Source: RGEC01 sp964475595 (GTDB taxonomy: Bacteria > Bacteroidota > Bacteroidia > NS11-12g > UBA955). Taken from it: a DNA stretch of 64,000 bases. A program made the translations under genes and the position numbers. The notes under the pieces were generated by a model. The model did not search any database and had not been told where the DNA came from. It worked only from the letters and a program-made list of their open reading frames with translations. This document shows positions 53,080-62,036 of this stretch, piece by piece; position 1 is the stretch's first letter, and each line of letters opens with the position of its first letter. The DNA lies in contig CAYYXG010000001.1 in assembly GCA_964475595.1 (NCBI GenBank), positions 186,001 through 250,000 of the forward strand, read 5' to 3'.

Positions 53080-54630
53080 TTATTCAATACTTCTGAGAAT
53101 TTTATTCCACCTTACCCCTTTGGTTTCGTACTCCATGTTGTTGTCATGAATATACGGGAGGCCATTATCATCAATTTTAATAACTTTTTTAAGACTAAAG
53201 AAGGTGAATAATGGTTTTCCAACCACGTGGTCCTCGGGGACATAGCCCCAATAGCGGCTGTCAGAGCTGTTGTACCTGTTATCGCCCATCATCCAGTAGT
53301 AACCGTATTTAAATGTGTAGGTGGTAACTTTCTCATCGCCTTGCACAAATCCATTGCCATCCCAGGTAATACCGGCTTTTTCGTATCGGTTTACGGCCAG
53401 CCGATACCAATCCCAGTTGTTCTTGGTGAGCGTAATGGTTTCGCCTCTTTTGGGCAGGTAAACCGGTCCGTAGTCATTCAATGACCATTTGTGTCTGAAA
53501 TAGAGGTTGTTGGTGGTGTCGGGGAATAAACTCACTGACATGCCATCGTCTGCAATATCCTCGAAAATACTGCCCACAGCCGGATCTTTTTTTATCTTCT
53601 CAGCATTTTCTTTCCAGGTAAAAATGGTGTAGGGAATAAGTTTTTTGCCCCGTTTTTCAGCCGCCTGAATATATTCGGTTGCTTTGATGGGTATGGTGAA
53701 ATCACCCAGGTCATTTCTCACTAGAAAATCGCTGCTGATGGGCTCATTCATGAGCAGGAGGTATCTTTTTTGTTGTTTACCGACCGTTGCCAGTGTGCTC
53801 CAAGGGGCCCCGGTTTTTCTCACCATCACTGCACCATTCACTATTTTCAGTGAATCACCGGGAATCCCCAGGCATCTTTTCACATAATTATCTTTTTTAT
53901 CAACCGGAAACTCTTCTCCATCGGCCGGCCAGTTAAACACCACCACATCGTTATTTTTTATGCTATACCAGCCCGGAAGTCGCATGTAGGGCAATTCTAC
54001 CGCATCGGAAAACGCAGTAAATCCCATCAGTTCTTTGTGGGCGATAACGGGTACGGTAATGGGTGTCATGGGAATGCGCATGCCCACTTTTACGCGGCTT
54101 ACAACCAGAAAATCTCCCACCTTAAGATTACCCTCCATACTGGGAGTTGGAATAACGAAAAAGTCAAAAAACAAGGCCCTCATCCCCCCGGCTACATAAG
54201 CGGCAAATAATAAGGCATCAGCCCATTCCCGCGTTCCGGAGTGTTTGGGGATGTTGGTTTTTCTCCATTCTGCAGCCCCGCCTGGGCCTATGAATTTAAG
54301 GTCCTTGCGCATAGCAAGTATGGGTAAATAAATAAAAGTGAACAGAATGCCGGTAAAATGCTGCCAAAATTTAAATTGCCCAAAACTTCTCAGCAAATCC
54401 AGGGTAATGTTAAAACTAAACAGAATGTTGATGCATGGGATAACCATGCCCACCATATACCACCAGGGGCGGCCAACCAGTTTTATCCAAAACCACCAGC
54501 TTACGATGGGTAAGAATGCGGTCCAGGCCGGCTGACCGGCTTTTTTAAACATCACATACAATCCAATGCGGGTAAGCGCAAACGCGAGTGCCCACATGAT
54601 CATAAATAAGCCCAGTGAATAAGATTCCAT
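53080..54630 (-). CDS. lepB: Signal peptidase I with N-terminal membrane domain
   Basis: 516 residues. An N-terminal membrane region (to ~105) with several helices is followed by the catalytic core: TPSMEGNLKVGDFLVV with Ser164, and KKDNYVKRCLGIPGD with Lys251 (the Ser/Lys dyad). The later YYWMMGDNRYNSSDSRYWG is box E. Between the Lys and box E there is a ~170-residue insertion absent from E. coli LepB, common in Bacteroidota. The enzyme removes signal peptides from exported proteins at the periplasmic face. Its length and insertion are typical of the phylum. Confidence 0.93.
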   Translation of the reverse strand: MESYSLGLFMIMWALAFALTRIGLYVMFKKAGQPAWTAFLPIVSWWFWIKLVGRPWWYMVGMVIPCINILFSFNITLDLLRSFGQFKFWQHFTGILFTFIYLPILAMRKDLKFIGPGGAAEWRKTNIPKHSGTREWADALLFAAYVAGGMRALFFDFFVIPTPSMEGNLKVGDFLVVSRVKVGMRIPMTPITVPVIAHKELMGFTAFSDAVELPYMRLPGWYSIKNNDVVVFNWPADGEEFPVDKKDNYVKRCLGIPGDSLKIVNGAVMVRKTGAPWSTLATVGKQQKRYLLLMNEPISSDFLVRNDLGDFTIPIKATEYIQAAEKRGKKLIPYTIFTWKENAEKIKKDPAVGSIFEDIADDGMSVSLFPDTTNNLYFRHKWSLNDYGPVYLPKRGETITLTKNNWDWYRLAVNRYEKAGITWDGNGFVQGDEKVTTYTFKYGYYWMMGDNRYNSSDSRYWGYVPEDHVVGKPLFTFFSLKKVIKIDDNGLPYIHDNNMEYETKGVRWNKILRSIE

Positions 54631-54647
54631 GAATGTGTTTTTTCAGA

Positions 54648-55373
54648 TTAAATCGACTCAAAATTAAGCATATCCTTCATGGAATACACACCTTGCTTTC
54701 CAATAATCCATTCGGCGGCCAATGTAGCACCCATGGCAAATCCTTGCCTGTTATGGGCTGTATGGGTGATTGAAATGCTATCAATCGCGCTGTTCCAGTT
54801 GATGGTATGGGTGCCCGGAACCTGATCCTCGCGCGATGCCTGAATGGGGATTTTTCCGCCAAATGATTGCTTTTCATCGTTGGAAAGTTCCCAGCCGTCG
54901 TACAAAAGATGTTCCTCGATAATGCCTTCTGCCATGGAAATGGCTGTGCCACTGGGCGCATCTAGCTTCTGGGTATGATGAATTTCGGTAATGCCTGCGG
55001 CATATTCCCTGTTTTTATTCATTATTCGGGCCAATATGCTGTTAATATGAAATGCAATGTTGACCCCGATGCTGTAATTGGTTGCAGTAAACAGAGCACC
55101 CTTATCCTGAAATAATAATTTCACATCCTGAAAATGTTCATACCATCCCGTAGTGCCAACCACAACCGGAACTCCGGCCTCTCTGCACAGTGCAATATGC
55201 CCGGCAGCCAGTTCGGGGCGAGTGAACTCAATGGCAACATCCGCTTGCCTCAAAGATTCGAGGTCCGGTCTGTTTTCGCTGCCATATTTTCCGACAATGC
55301 TATGGTTTCTCTCATGGGCAATTTTTTCAATGGCTTTGCCCATTTTACCATATCCGATTAATGCAATTTTCAC
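54648..55373 (-). CDS. dapB: 4-hydroxy-tetrahydrodipicolinate reductase
   Basis: 241 residues, GTG start at 55373 (KIALIGYGKMGKAIEKIA). The NAD(P) loop is GYGKMG, the active-site block EIHHTQKLDAPSGTA carries the catalytic His and Lys, and VPGTHTINWNSAIDSISITHTAHNR forms the substrate-binding domain. It reduces HTPA to tetrahydrodipicolinate in lysine and diaminopimelate synthesis. Its -7 box ends 4 bases before the GTG. Downstream on the same strand are lepB and the GT39 gene. Confidence 0.95.
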   Translation of the reverse strand: MKIALIGYGKMGKAIEKIAHERNHSIVGKYGSENRPDLESLRQADVAIEFTRPELAAGHIALCREAGVPVVVGTTGWYEHFQDVKLLFQDKGALFTATNYSIGVNIAFHINSILARIMNKNREYAAGITEIHHTQKLDAPSGTAISMAEGIIEEHLLYDGWELSNDEKQSFGGKIPIQASREDQVPGTHTINWNSAIDSISITHTAHNRQGFAMGATLAAEWIIGKQGVYSMKDMLNFESI

Positions 55374-55377
55374 TTAG

Positions 55378-55385
55378 CAAAGGTA
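55378..55385 (-). promoter_or_regulatory. -7 promoter box TACCTTTG directly before dapB
   Basis: Minus-strand TACCTTTG ending 4 bases before the GTG start, implying a leaderless transcript. No -33 TTG at normal spacing. Confidence 0.45.
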
Positions 55386-55446
55386 ATTTTAAAGCAATCA
55401 ATATTTTTTGGGGCATTGTATTCAATCATTTTTTGTGATTTTTGCC

Positions 55447-56466
55447 GTGTTGAAAAAACGCATTAAAACAAACCGCTTCCTTGTTTTTGCATCGATCGTG
55501 CTTTTGTCACTTCTGTATGGTACTTACCTCATTTTTGGTGATGCAGTTACATGCGAAAAAACAGAGAGAATCAGAATTAGAAAAGGATGGACATTGGAGC
55601 AGCTGACAGATAGTTTAGTTAAGAGGGCCGGGCTTAAACATCCTGCTGTGTTCAGATTTATGGCAGAAAAGGCAGGTTACCGGATTCCGAGGCCATGTTA
55701 TTTTTTTATAAATCCGAAGGATAATGTGTTCGACATTGTTAATCAGCTCAAAAGAAACCGAAATCAAACGGTCAATATTGCCATCCGCGGCAGTATGGAT
55801 GCGAATCAGTTGGCAGCGTTGTTTTCCGGCAAACTGGAAATCGATAGAGACAGTTTTTTATTAGCCCTGAAAACCCAATCAAAACTTCGGAAATATGATG
55901 TAAATGATACAACATGGCCGGCACTTTTTATTCCTAACACCTATAATCTTTATGCTGCTACCGAATTGAATCAGTTATTGGAGCGAATGCAAAAGGAATA
56001 TGAAATATTTTGGAATTCCAAGCGTATTCAGCGTTCCAATACACAGCGACTCACCTGCCATGAGGTGATTACCCTCGCCAGTATTGTTACCAAAGAAAGC
56101 AATAAAACAGATGAGTATGAAAAAATAGCCGGGGTTTATTTAAATCGTTTGCGAATAGGAATGCTATTGCAAGCCGATCCTACTGTTGTTTTTGCCCGGG
56201 GCAGATCGGGGAGGGTGTGGGCTGCGGATTTGGCCATTCAAAGTCCTTATAACACCTATCTGCATAAAGGATTGCCACCCGGTCCCATTTGTATTCCCAA
56301 TCTGGAAAGTATAGAAGCCGTTTTAAATTACAAGCAGCACAATTATTTATATTTCTGTGCACGGGCAGATTTTAGCGGATACCATGACTTCGCCGGCAGT
56401 TTATCAGAGCACAATCGAAATGCCGCCGCATTTCACAGGGCCATGAATGAAAGGGGCATAAAATAA
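55447..56466 (+). CDS. mltG: Endolytic murein transglycosylase MltG (YceG-like)
   Basis: 339 residues from GTG 55447; a TTG at 55408 is also in frame and would add 13 residues. An N-terminal membrane helix (FLVFASIVLLSLLYGTYLIF) anchors it. The LysM-like region is followed by the YceG domain with the catalytic Glu in LASIVTKESNKTDEY and the signature VYLNRLRIGMLLQADPTVVFARG, then NTYLHKGLPPGPICIPNLESIEAVL. It cleaves nascent glycan strands and sets their length. A bidirectional terminator follows. Confidence 0.93.
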   Translation: MLKKRIKTNRFLVFASIVLLSLLYGTYLIFGDAVTCEKTERIRIRKGWTLEQLTDSLVKRAGLKHPAVFRFMAEKAGYRIPRPCYFFINPKDNVFDIVNQLKRNRNQTVNIAIRGSMDANQLAALFSGKLEIDRDSFLLALKTQSKLRKYDVNDTTWPALFIPNTYNLYAATELNQLLERMQKEYEIFWNSKRIQRSNTQRLTCHEVITLASIVTKESNKTDEYEKIAGVYLNRLRIGMLLQADPTVVFARGRSGRVWAADLAIQSPYNTYLHKGLPPGPICIPNLESIEAVLNYKQHNYLYFCARADFSGYHDFAGSLSEHNRNAAAFHRAMNERGIK

Positions 56467-56493
56467 AAAAGACAGCCATGTGACTGTCTTTTT
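56466..56493. terminator. Bidirectional Rho-independent terminator between mltG and the convergent T9SS gene
   Basis: A perfect 10-base stem AAAAAGACAG / CTGTCTTTTT with an 8-base loop. A-rich and T-rich flanks make it functional on both strands. It separates the convergent mltG (plus) and the T9SS type A gene (minus). Confidence 0.85.
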
Positions 56494-56512
56494 ATAATCA
56501 GCAATTTGGGAT

Positions 56513-57289
56513 TTATAATTTTTGGAATTTGATTATTCCGTTCTCGTTGCCCTTGCTCCACTTGAGGTAATAAATACCTTGTGGCAATTTACGGGTGTTG
56601 AGGCTTGAACCCGAGATTTCTGCCGGATAAACAGCTCCGTTAATTCCATTGATGGTGAGTTGGTCAACCGCTTTGCTCAACGTTAAAATATCCATGCAGG
56701 GATTGGGATAAGCGCTCAAGGAAATGTAGGATTCTGATTGGGTTCCTGTGCTGGCATCAAGGGTGAGTACCATTTTTTTGATAGCTGCCTGATCACCTGC
56801 ATCTCCGCTAAAACCATTAGCGGCAACGCCAGACGCATAAATGGTTACCTCCCCTGTGGGACTTGTGGGTGCGGTCCATTCATAAGTCCATGCACCGAGT
56901 GCACTCGGCGAATTCTGTACCACAATGTCGCGGCTATTTGCGCTGATGATTCTTGAACCTGTAGAAGGGTTTGCGGTGGTTCCTGTTTTTTTATTGGCAG
57001 CATCCAAAACCGTACTTTGAAATCCTTTAACGGTGGATACGCCAAGCACGCCCACTGCTACGGTATAAGTCTTACCTGCTTTATAGGAAGTTACCGGAGT
57101 CATCATGCCTTTTTCGGTCACACCAATATTGATGGATGTGCCCTGAGCTCCCCCGCTGTGGCAGTTGCCGCAATTTCCATCTGATGACGGTGCACCGGTG
57201 CGGTCATCGGTTCTGCCACTTGAACTGCCCATTAATACTACGGCACCGGCTACAATGAGCCCTGAAACAATAATGTAATTTTTCTTCAT
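56513..57289 (-). CDS. Secreted choice-of-anchor V protein with T9SS type A sorting domain
   Basis: 258 residues with a signal peptide (IIVSGLIVAGAVVLMGSS). The mature N-terminus has GAPSSDGNC40-G-N-C43-H44-SGG, a C-x-x-C-H motif as in choice-of-anchor V proteins, where it may bind heme or simply be structural. The middle beta-rich domain (SYKAGKTYTVAVGVLGVS, TYEWTAPTSPTGEVTIYASG) is Reeler-like. The C-terminus (LSAYPNPCMDILTLSKAV ... IYYLKWSKGNENGIIKF) is the T9SS type A domain. Function unknown; surface exposure is likely. Confidence 0.87.
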   Translation of the reverse strand: MKKNYIIVSGLIVAGAVVLMGSSSGRTDDRTGAPSSDGNCGNCHSGGAQGTSINIGVTEKGMMTPVTSYKAGKTYTVAVGVLGVSTVKGFQSTVLDAANKKTGTTANPSTGSRIISANSRDIVVQNSPSALGAWTYEWTAPTSPTGEVTIYASGVAANGFSGDAGDQAAIKKMVLTLDASTGTQSESYISLSAYPNPCMDILTLSKAVDQLTINGINGAVYPAEISGSSLNTRKLPQGIYYLKWSKGNENGIIKFQKL

Positions 57290-57378
57290 TTTATAGAATT
57301 TATTTGCAAATTAACATTTTTTTTAGTAAATTTAAGGATTCAATTCATTCATTTTTTTGTTAAACGGTCCATTGTGGG

Positions 57379-57401
57379 CAATCCGTAAAAAATGTGGATT
57401 G
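57379..57401. repeat. Inverted repeat upstream of the nuo operon
   Basis: CAATCC (57379-57384) and GGATTG (57396-57401) are perfect inverted copies separated by 11 bases, about 30 bases ahead of the nuo -7 box. It could be an operator at the -33 region or a small hairpin. Confidence 0.35.
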
Positions 57402-57431
57402 TTTGGCAAACAAATCGCAGGGTTATTTCAT

Positions 57432-57439
57432 TACTTTTG
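57432..57439 (+). promoter_or_regulatory. -7 promoter box TACTTTTG of the nuo operon
   Basis: Exact TAnnTTTG match, 15 bases before the nuoA ATG. A TTTG at 57402-57405 is 26 bases upstream, slightly beyond the normal spacing. Confidence 0.45.
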
Positions 57440-57454
57440 TAATCGCTAAAGAGT

Positions 57455-57820
57455 ATGAGCAGCCCATCAAGTTATCTGCCCATCGTGATTCAAACAGGAG
57501 TAGCCATTGGTTTTGTTGCACTGGCTCTGGGTTTGTCTCATTTGTTGGGTCCAAAAAGAAAGACTACACAGAAAGAGGAAACTTTTGAATGTGGTATAGA
57601 AACCCAGGGTAATGCCCGGTTTCCGGTTTCCATCAAATATTTTCTGACAGCTATTTTGTTTGTTTTATTTGATGTGGAAGTGATTTTCTTTTATCCCTAC
57701 GCGGTTAATTTTAAGGAAATGGGTGTTGAAGGTTTTATTGCGGTAGTCTCATTTGTGGCCTTATTTCTGGCAGGATTTATCTACGTTTGGAAAAAGGGGG
57801 CTTTTGAATGGGAAAAATAA
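57455..57820 (+). CDS. nuoA: NADH-quinone oxidoreductase subunit A
   Basis: 121 residues with three membrane helices. The ETFECGIETQGNARFPVSIKYFLTAILFVLFDVEVIFFYP block is the NuoA signature, with the Glu/Asp pair (F-D-V-E) that lines the quinone entrance. It is the first gene of the complex I operon and lies 15 bases downstream of its -7 box. Confidence 0.96.
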   Translation: MSSPSSYLPIVIQTGVAIGFVALALGLSHLLGPKRKTTQKEETFECGIETQGNARFPVSIKYFLTAILFVLFDVEVIFFYPYAVNFKEMGVEGFIAVVSFVALFLAGFIYVWKKGAFEWEK

Positions 57821-57848
57821 AATTATTAAAAATCAAAAACTCAGGTAA

Positions 57849-58391
57849 ATGGTAAAGATGGTAGATGCTCCGGAGGGTGTGGAAGGGCAAGGTTTTTTTG
57901 CCACCTCCTTAGACAAAGTGATTGGAATGGCACGCGCCAACTCATTGTGGCCGCTGCCATTTGCAACTTCCTGTTGCGGAATAGAATTTATGGCGACCAT
58001 GGGGGCCAATTATGACCTGGCGCGTTTTGGTTCTGAGCGGTTGAGCTTTTCGCCCCGTCAAGCGGATCTTCTGATGGTAATGGGAACCATAGCCAAGAAA
58101 ATGGGCCCCGTACTCAAGCAGGTGTATGATCAAATGGCGGAGCCGAAATGGGTGATTGCCGTTGGGGCCTGCGCCAGCAGTGGCGGTATTTTTGATACGT
58201 ACAGCGTGTTGCAAGGGATAGACAGAATCATCCCCGTGGATGTGTATGTGCCCGGATGCCCCCCACGTCCTGAACAGATTATTGAAGGCGTGATGAAAAT
58301 CCAGGATCTGGCCCGAAATGAAAGTCTTAGGCGCAGAAACAGCGATGAATACAAGAAAATGCTGGAAAGCTACAACATCGAAACCCAATGA
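57849..58391 (+). CDS. nuoB: NADH-quinone oxidoreductase subunit B
   Basis: 180 residues. The N2 cluster ligands are visible as ATSCCGIEF, VGACASSGG and VPGCPPRPEQ (Cys-Cys, Cys, Cys). It passes electrons from N6b to the quinone. The stop overlaps the nuoC start (ATGA). Confidence 0.97.
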   Translation: MVKMVDAPEGVEGQGFFATSLDKVIGMARANSLWPLPFATSCCGIEFMATMGANYDLARFGSERLSFSPRQADLLMVMGTIAKKMGPVLKQVYDQMAEPKWVIAVGACASSGGIFDTYSVLQGIDRIIPVDVYVPGCPPRPEQIIEGVMKIQDLARNESLRRRNSDEYKKMLESYNIETQ

Positions 58392-58900
58392 GCATGGCCG
58401 AATTAACTAATGAAATCGTGTTAAAGGCATTAACGGATGCTTTCACAGATGGTATTCTTCATTCGGAAGAACAGTATGGAATGCTGAGCGTTGAAATTCC
58501 GGCAGACAGAAATCTGGATATTATCGGCTGGCTGAAAACCAATGAAGACCTCAAAATGGAATTTCTTACCGATGTATGTGCCGTGCATTATCCGGAACAG
58601 AAAGGCCGTGAACTGGCAGTGGTGTATCATTTGCACAGCTGGACCAAAAATTATCGCATGCGGGTTAAATGCTTTGTTTCAGCCGATAAACCTGAAATAG
58701 CCAGCTTGACAGGTCTATACAACTCAGCCAATTGGATGGAACGTGAGACCTTTGATTTTTATGGAGTTCAGTTCTCAGGGCACCCTGACCTGAGAAGAAT
58801 TCTGAATATGGACGAAATGGATTATCATCCGCTGCTGAAGCAATATGCACTTGAGGATGAAACCCGTGATGATAAAGACGATAGTTTTTTTGGAAGATGA
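58388..58900 (+). CDS. nuoC: NADH-quinone oxidoreductase subunit C
   Basis: 170 residues, separate from nuoD rather than fused. The conserved C-terminal segment ANWMERETFDFYGVQFSGHPDLRRILNMDE is intact. A start at 58394 (MAELTNE) is an alternative. It overlaps both neighbours by 4 bases. Confidence 0.94.
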   Translation: MSMAELTNEIVLKALTDAFTDGILHSEEQYGMLSVEIPADRNLDIIGWLKTNEDLKMEFLTDVCAVHYPEQKGRELAVVYHLHSWTKNYRMRVKCFVSADKPEIASLTGLYNSANWMERETFDFYGVQFSGHPDLRRILNMDEMDYHPLLKQYALEDETRDDKDDSFFGR

Positions 58901-60117
58901 GCCAGTTAGACACAATCAATCAAGACAAATTTGTCAGTACCGAGACCATTGACGGTGAAATAGCTACCCTCAATCTGGGGCCAACGCATCCTGCTACCCA
59001 TGGCGTTTTTCAAAATGTTATGAAGGTGGATGGTGAACGCATTATCAGCACTGAGCCAACTATTGGCTACATCCACAGGGCGTTTGAAAAACTGGCAGAG
59101 CGTAGACCATACAATCAGATAACCCCAATCACAGACCGCCTCAATTACTGTTCGTCACCTATCAATAATATAGGATGGCACATGACTGTGGAAAAGCTGG
59201 CGGGCATCAGTGTTCCCAAAAAAGTGGATTACATGCGGGTTATTATCATGGAACTTGCCCGTATTGCAGATCACTTGGTGTGTAACTCAGTAATCGGGGT
59301 AGATACCGGCGCCCTTACCGGCTTTACCTATGTATTTCAGGAAAGAGAGAAAATTTATGAAATGTATGAGGAAGTTTGTGGTGCTCGTCTAACCACAAAC
59401 ATTGGAAGGATAGGAGGATTTGAACGGGAATTCTCGCCTGTTTTTATGGCCAAACTGAAAAAGTTTTTAAAGGAATTTCCAGCCAAGTTTCAGGAGTTTG
59501 ACAACCTGCTTACCCGTAACCGAATTTTCATGGATCGCGTAATTAAAGCCGGCCCCATTTCTGCCGAAAAGGCCATTAGTTATGGTTTTACAGGTCCAAA
59601 TCTCAGGGCTGCTGGCGTTGATTACGACGTAAGGGTAATGAATCCCTACAGCAGCTATGAAGATTTTGATTTTATCATACCTGTGGGGCAAGATGGCGAT
59701 ACCTATGACAGATTTATCGTAAGACAGGAAGAAATCAGGCAAAGTTTGGGCATCATTCAGCAAGCGCTGGATGGAATGCCTGAGGGAGCTCATCATTCCG
59801 ATGTCCCCGCGTTTTATTTGCCTCCCAAAGAGGAAGTTTACCGCAGCATGGAAGCCCTTATTTATCACTTTAAAATTGTAATGGGAGAAACACCCATACC
59901 GGTAGGAGAGGTTTATCATGCAGTAGAAGGTGCCAACGGCGAGTTGGGTTATTACCTGATTAGCGATGGTGGCAGAACCCCCTATCGTCTTCATTTTAGA
60001 AGGCCCTGCTTCATTTATTATCAGGCCTATCCGGAAATGGTAAAAGGAGCGATGTTGAGTGATGCCATATTAACCATGAGCAGCATGAACGTAATTGCGG
60101 GAGAATTAGACGCTTAA
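58897..60117 (+). CDS. nuoD: NADH-quinone oxidoreductase subunit D
   Basis: 406 residues, the 49 kDa subunit homologue that forms the quinone-binding site with NuoB. LNLGPTHPATHGVFQNVMKV with the His pair, YIHRAFEKLAE, CGARLTTNIGRIGG and the end RRPCFIYYQAYPEMVKG ... MSSMNVIAGELDA are all as expected. Confidence 0.97.
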   Translation: MSQLDTINQDKFVSTETIDGEIATLNLGPTHPATHGVFQNVMKVDGERIISTEPTIGYIHRAFEKLAERRPYNQITPITDRLNYCSSPINNIGWHMTVEKLAGISVPKKVDYMRVIIMELARIADHLVCNSVIGVDTGALTGFTYVFQEREKIYEMYEEVCGARLTTNIGRIGGFEREFSPVFMAKLKKFLKEFPAKFQEFDNLLTRNRIFMDRVIKAGPISAEKAISYGFTGPNLRAAGVDYDVRVMNPYSSYEDFDFIIPVGQDGDTYDRFIVRQEEIRQSLGIIQQALDGMPEGAHHSDVPAFYLPPKEEVYRSMEALIYHFKIVMGETPIPVGEVYHAVEGANGELGYYLISDGGRTPYRLHFRRPCFIYYQAYPEMVKGAMLSDAILTMSSMNVIAGELDA

Positions 60118-60127
60118 TAAGAAAACC

Positions 60128-60658
60128 GTGGAAACAGCAGAAAATCAAATCGTATTTAAAGAGGAAACCCTGAAGGAAGTAGGCCGAATCATTGGCCAAT
60201 ATCCGGAAGGTATGCAAAAAAGTGCGCTTTTAAGGGTCCTTCACCTTGCTCAGGCGGAGTTCGGCTGGTTGTCAGTTCCTGTGATGGATTATGTTGCACG
60301 TTTGCTTCATATTAATCCTGTGGAAGTATATGAGGTAGCCACTTTTTATAGCATGTATGATACTAAACCGGTTGGGAAGGTTAAGCTGGAAGTTTGCCGT
60401 ACCGGTCCTTGCATGATTGAAGGTGCCGAGCGTATCGTAAAATACATTGAAGATAAACTGGGTATTAAAGACGGCGAAACGACATCTGATGGGTTGTTTA
60501 CGCTAAAAACCGTTGAATGTCTGGGTGCCTGTGGATATGCTCCCATGCTTCAGGCGGGTGAAAAATATCATGAGCATCTGACAGAAGCAAAAATTGATGA
60601 GCTTATCGAAACCTACAGGGCCAATCCGGTGGCCAATTATATGGGCATGGAATCATAA
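60128..60658 (+). CDS. nuoE: NADH-quinone oxidoreductase subunit E
   Basis: 176 residues, GTG start. The 2Fe-2S (N1a) ligands are VCRTGPC (Cys-x4-Cys) and ECLGACGYAPM (Cys-x3-Cys). VYEVATFYSMYDTKPVGK is the typical preceding segment. It partners NuoF in the NADH dehydrogenase module. Confidence 0.96.
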   Translation: METAENQIVFKEETLKEVGRIIGQYPEGMQKSALLRVLHLAQAEFGWLSVPVMDYVARLLHINPVEVYEVATFYSMYDTKPVGKVKLEVCRTGPCMIEGAERIVKYIEDKLGIKDGETTSDGLFTLKTVECLGACGYAPMLQAGEKYHEHLTEAKIDELIETYRANPVANYMGMES

Positions 60659-60672
60659 CCAAGTAAAACAGC

Positions 60673-62025
60673 ATGGCTAGAAAATTGCTTTTGGAAAATG
60701 TGCACATCGAGGGTATTAACACCTACGATGTTTACCGCAAAAACGGAGGATACCGCAGCGTGGAAAAAGCGCTGAAAACCATGTCTCCTGAGGATGTGGT
60801 GGAAGAAGTGAAAAAATCAGGGTTGCGCGGACGCGGAGGCGCCGGATTTCCTACCGGTATGAAATGGAGCTTTATTGCCAAACCCGATGGTGTACCTCGT
60901 CATTTGCTATGCAATGCCGATGAGAGTGAGCCAGGCACCTTTAAGGACCGATATCTGATGGAGAAAATCCCTCATTTGCTCATTGAAGGGATGATTTTAT
61001 CTTCGTTTGCATTGGGTGCCAATCAATCGTATATATACATACGTGGTGAATACATGTATGTGCTGCGAATCCTTGAAAAAGCCATAGCAGAAGCTTACGC
61101 CAATGGATGGCTGGGAAAAAATATTCTGGGTTCGGGCTTTGACCTGGATCTTTCAGTTGCCCCTGGGGCCGGTGCATACATCTGTGGTGAAGAAACTGCC
61201 CTGATTGAAAGTTTGGAGGGCAAACGTGGAAATCCCCGCATGAAACCCCCTTTTCCCGCCGTAAAAGGCCTGTGGCAACGTCCAACAGTGGTAAATAATG
61301 TCGAGACGATTGCAGCGGTGGTTCCTATTGTCAATGAAGGCGGTGATGCCTATGCTCAGATTGGCATTGGCCGAAGTACCGGTACCAAACTGATTTCAGC
61401 CAGCGGTAACATTAATAAACCCGGTGTGTATGAAATTGAAATGAATATCACGGTTGAAGAGTTCATATACAGCGATACGTATTGTGGCGGTATCAAAAAT
61501 GGTAAAAAGCTTAAGGCCTGCGTCCCCGGAGGTTCTTCAGTGCCTATTTTGCCCCATTACTTGGTTTGTAAAACCGCAGCAGGACAAGACAGACTCATGA
61601 CCTACGAAAGTCTGTCTGATGGAGGTTTTGCTACGGGCAGTATGCTCGGCTCTGGCGGCTTTATTGTTTACGACGAAGACCAGTGTATTGTGCGAAATAC
61701 CTGGAATTTTACCCGATTCTACCACCATGAAAGCTGCGGGCAATGCAGTCCTTGCCGAGAAGGCACCGGGTGGATGGAAAAGGTGTTGCACCGGCTGGAA
61801 TATGGCTACGGTAAGATGGAAGACATCGACTTGCTGTGGGATATACAACGAAAAATTGAAGGGAACACCATTTGTCCGCTGGGAGATGCTGCCGCATGGC
61901 CGGTGGCTGCTGCCATCAGACATTTTAGGGAGGAATTTGAATGGCACGTGAATGAACCTAAAGCGTGCCTGGACAGAAACTATGGACTGGTTGCCGAAAA
62001 AATCTTTGAACCTGCAACCGCTTAA
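60673..62025 (+). CDS. nuoF: NADH-quinone oxidoreductase subunit F
   Basis: 450 residues. The FMN/NADH site is GLRGRGGAGFPTGMKW, CNADESEPGTFKDR and YICGEETALIESLEG. The N3 4Fe-4S ligands are ESCGQCSPCREGT and NTICPLGDA. It oxidises NADH and feeds the iron-sulfur chain. Confidence 0.97.
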   Translation: MARKLLLENVHIEGINTYDVYRKNGGYRSVEKALKTMSPEDVVEEVKKSGLRGRGGAGFPTGMKWSFIAKPDGVPRHLLCNADESEPGTFKDRYLMEKIPHLLIEGMILSSFALGANQSYIYIRGEYMYVLRILEKAIAEAYANGWLGKNILGSGFDLDLSVAPGAGAYICGEETALIESLEGKRGNPRMKPPFPAVKGLWQRPTVVNNVETIAAVVPIVNEGGDAYAQIGIGRSTGTKLISASGNINKPGVYEIEMNITVEEFIYSDTYCGGIKNGKKLKACVPGGSSVPILPHYLVCKTAAGQDRLMTYESLSDGGFATGSMLGSGGFIVYDEDQCIVRNTWNFTRFYHHESCGQCSPCREGTGWMEKVLHRLEYGYGKMEDIDLLWDIQRKIEGNTICPLGDAAAWPVAAAIRHFREEFEWHVNEPKACLDRNYGLVAEKIFEPATA

Positions 62026-62036
62026 CGCATATAATA

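Noticed and set aside
61537..61947. Minus-strand open frame opposite nuoF
   Set aside because: Shadow of the iron-sulfur region of nuoF, where Cys codons on one strand create open antisense frames.
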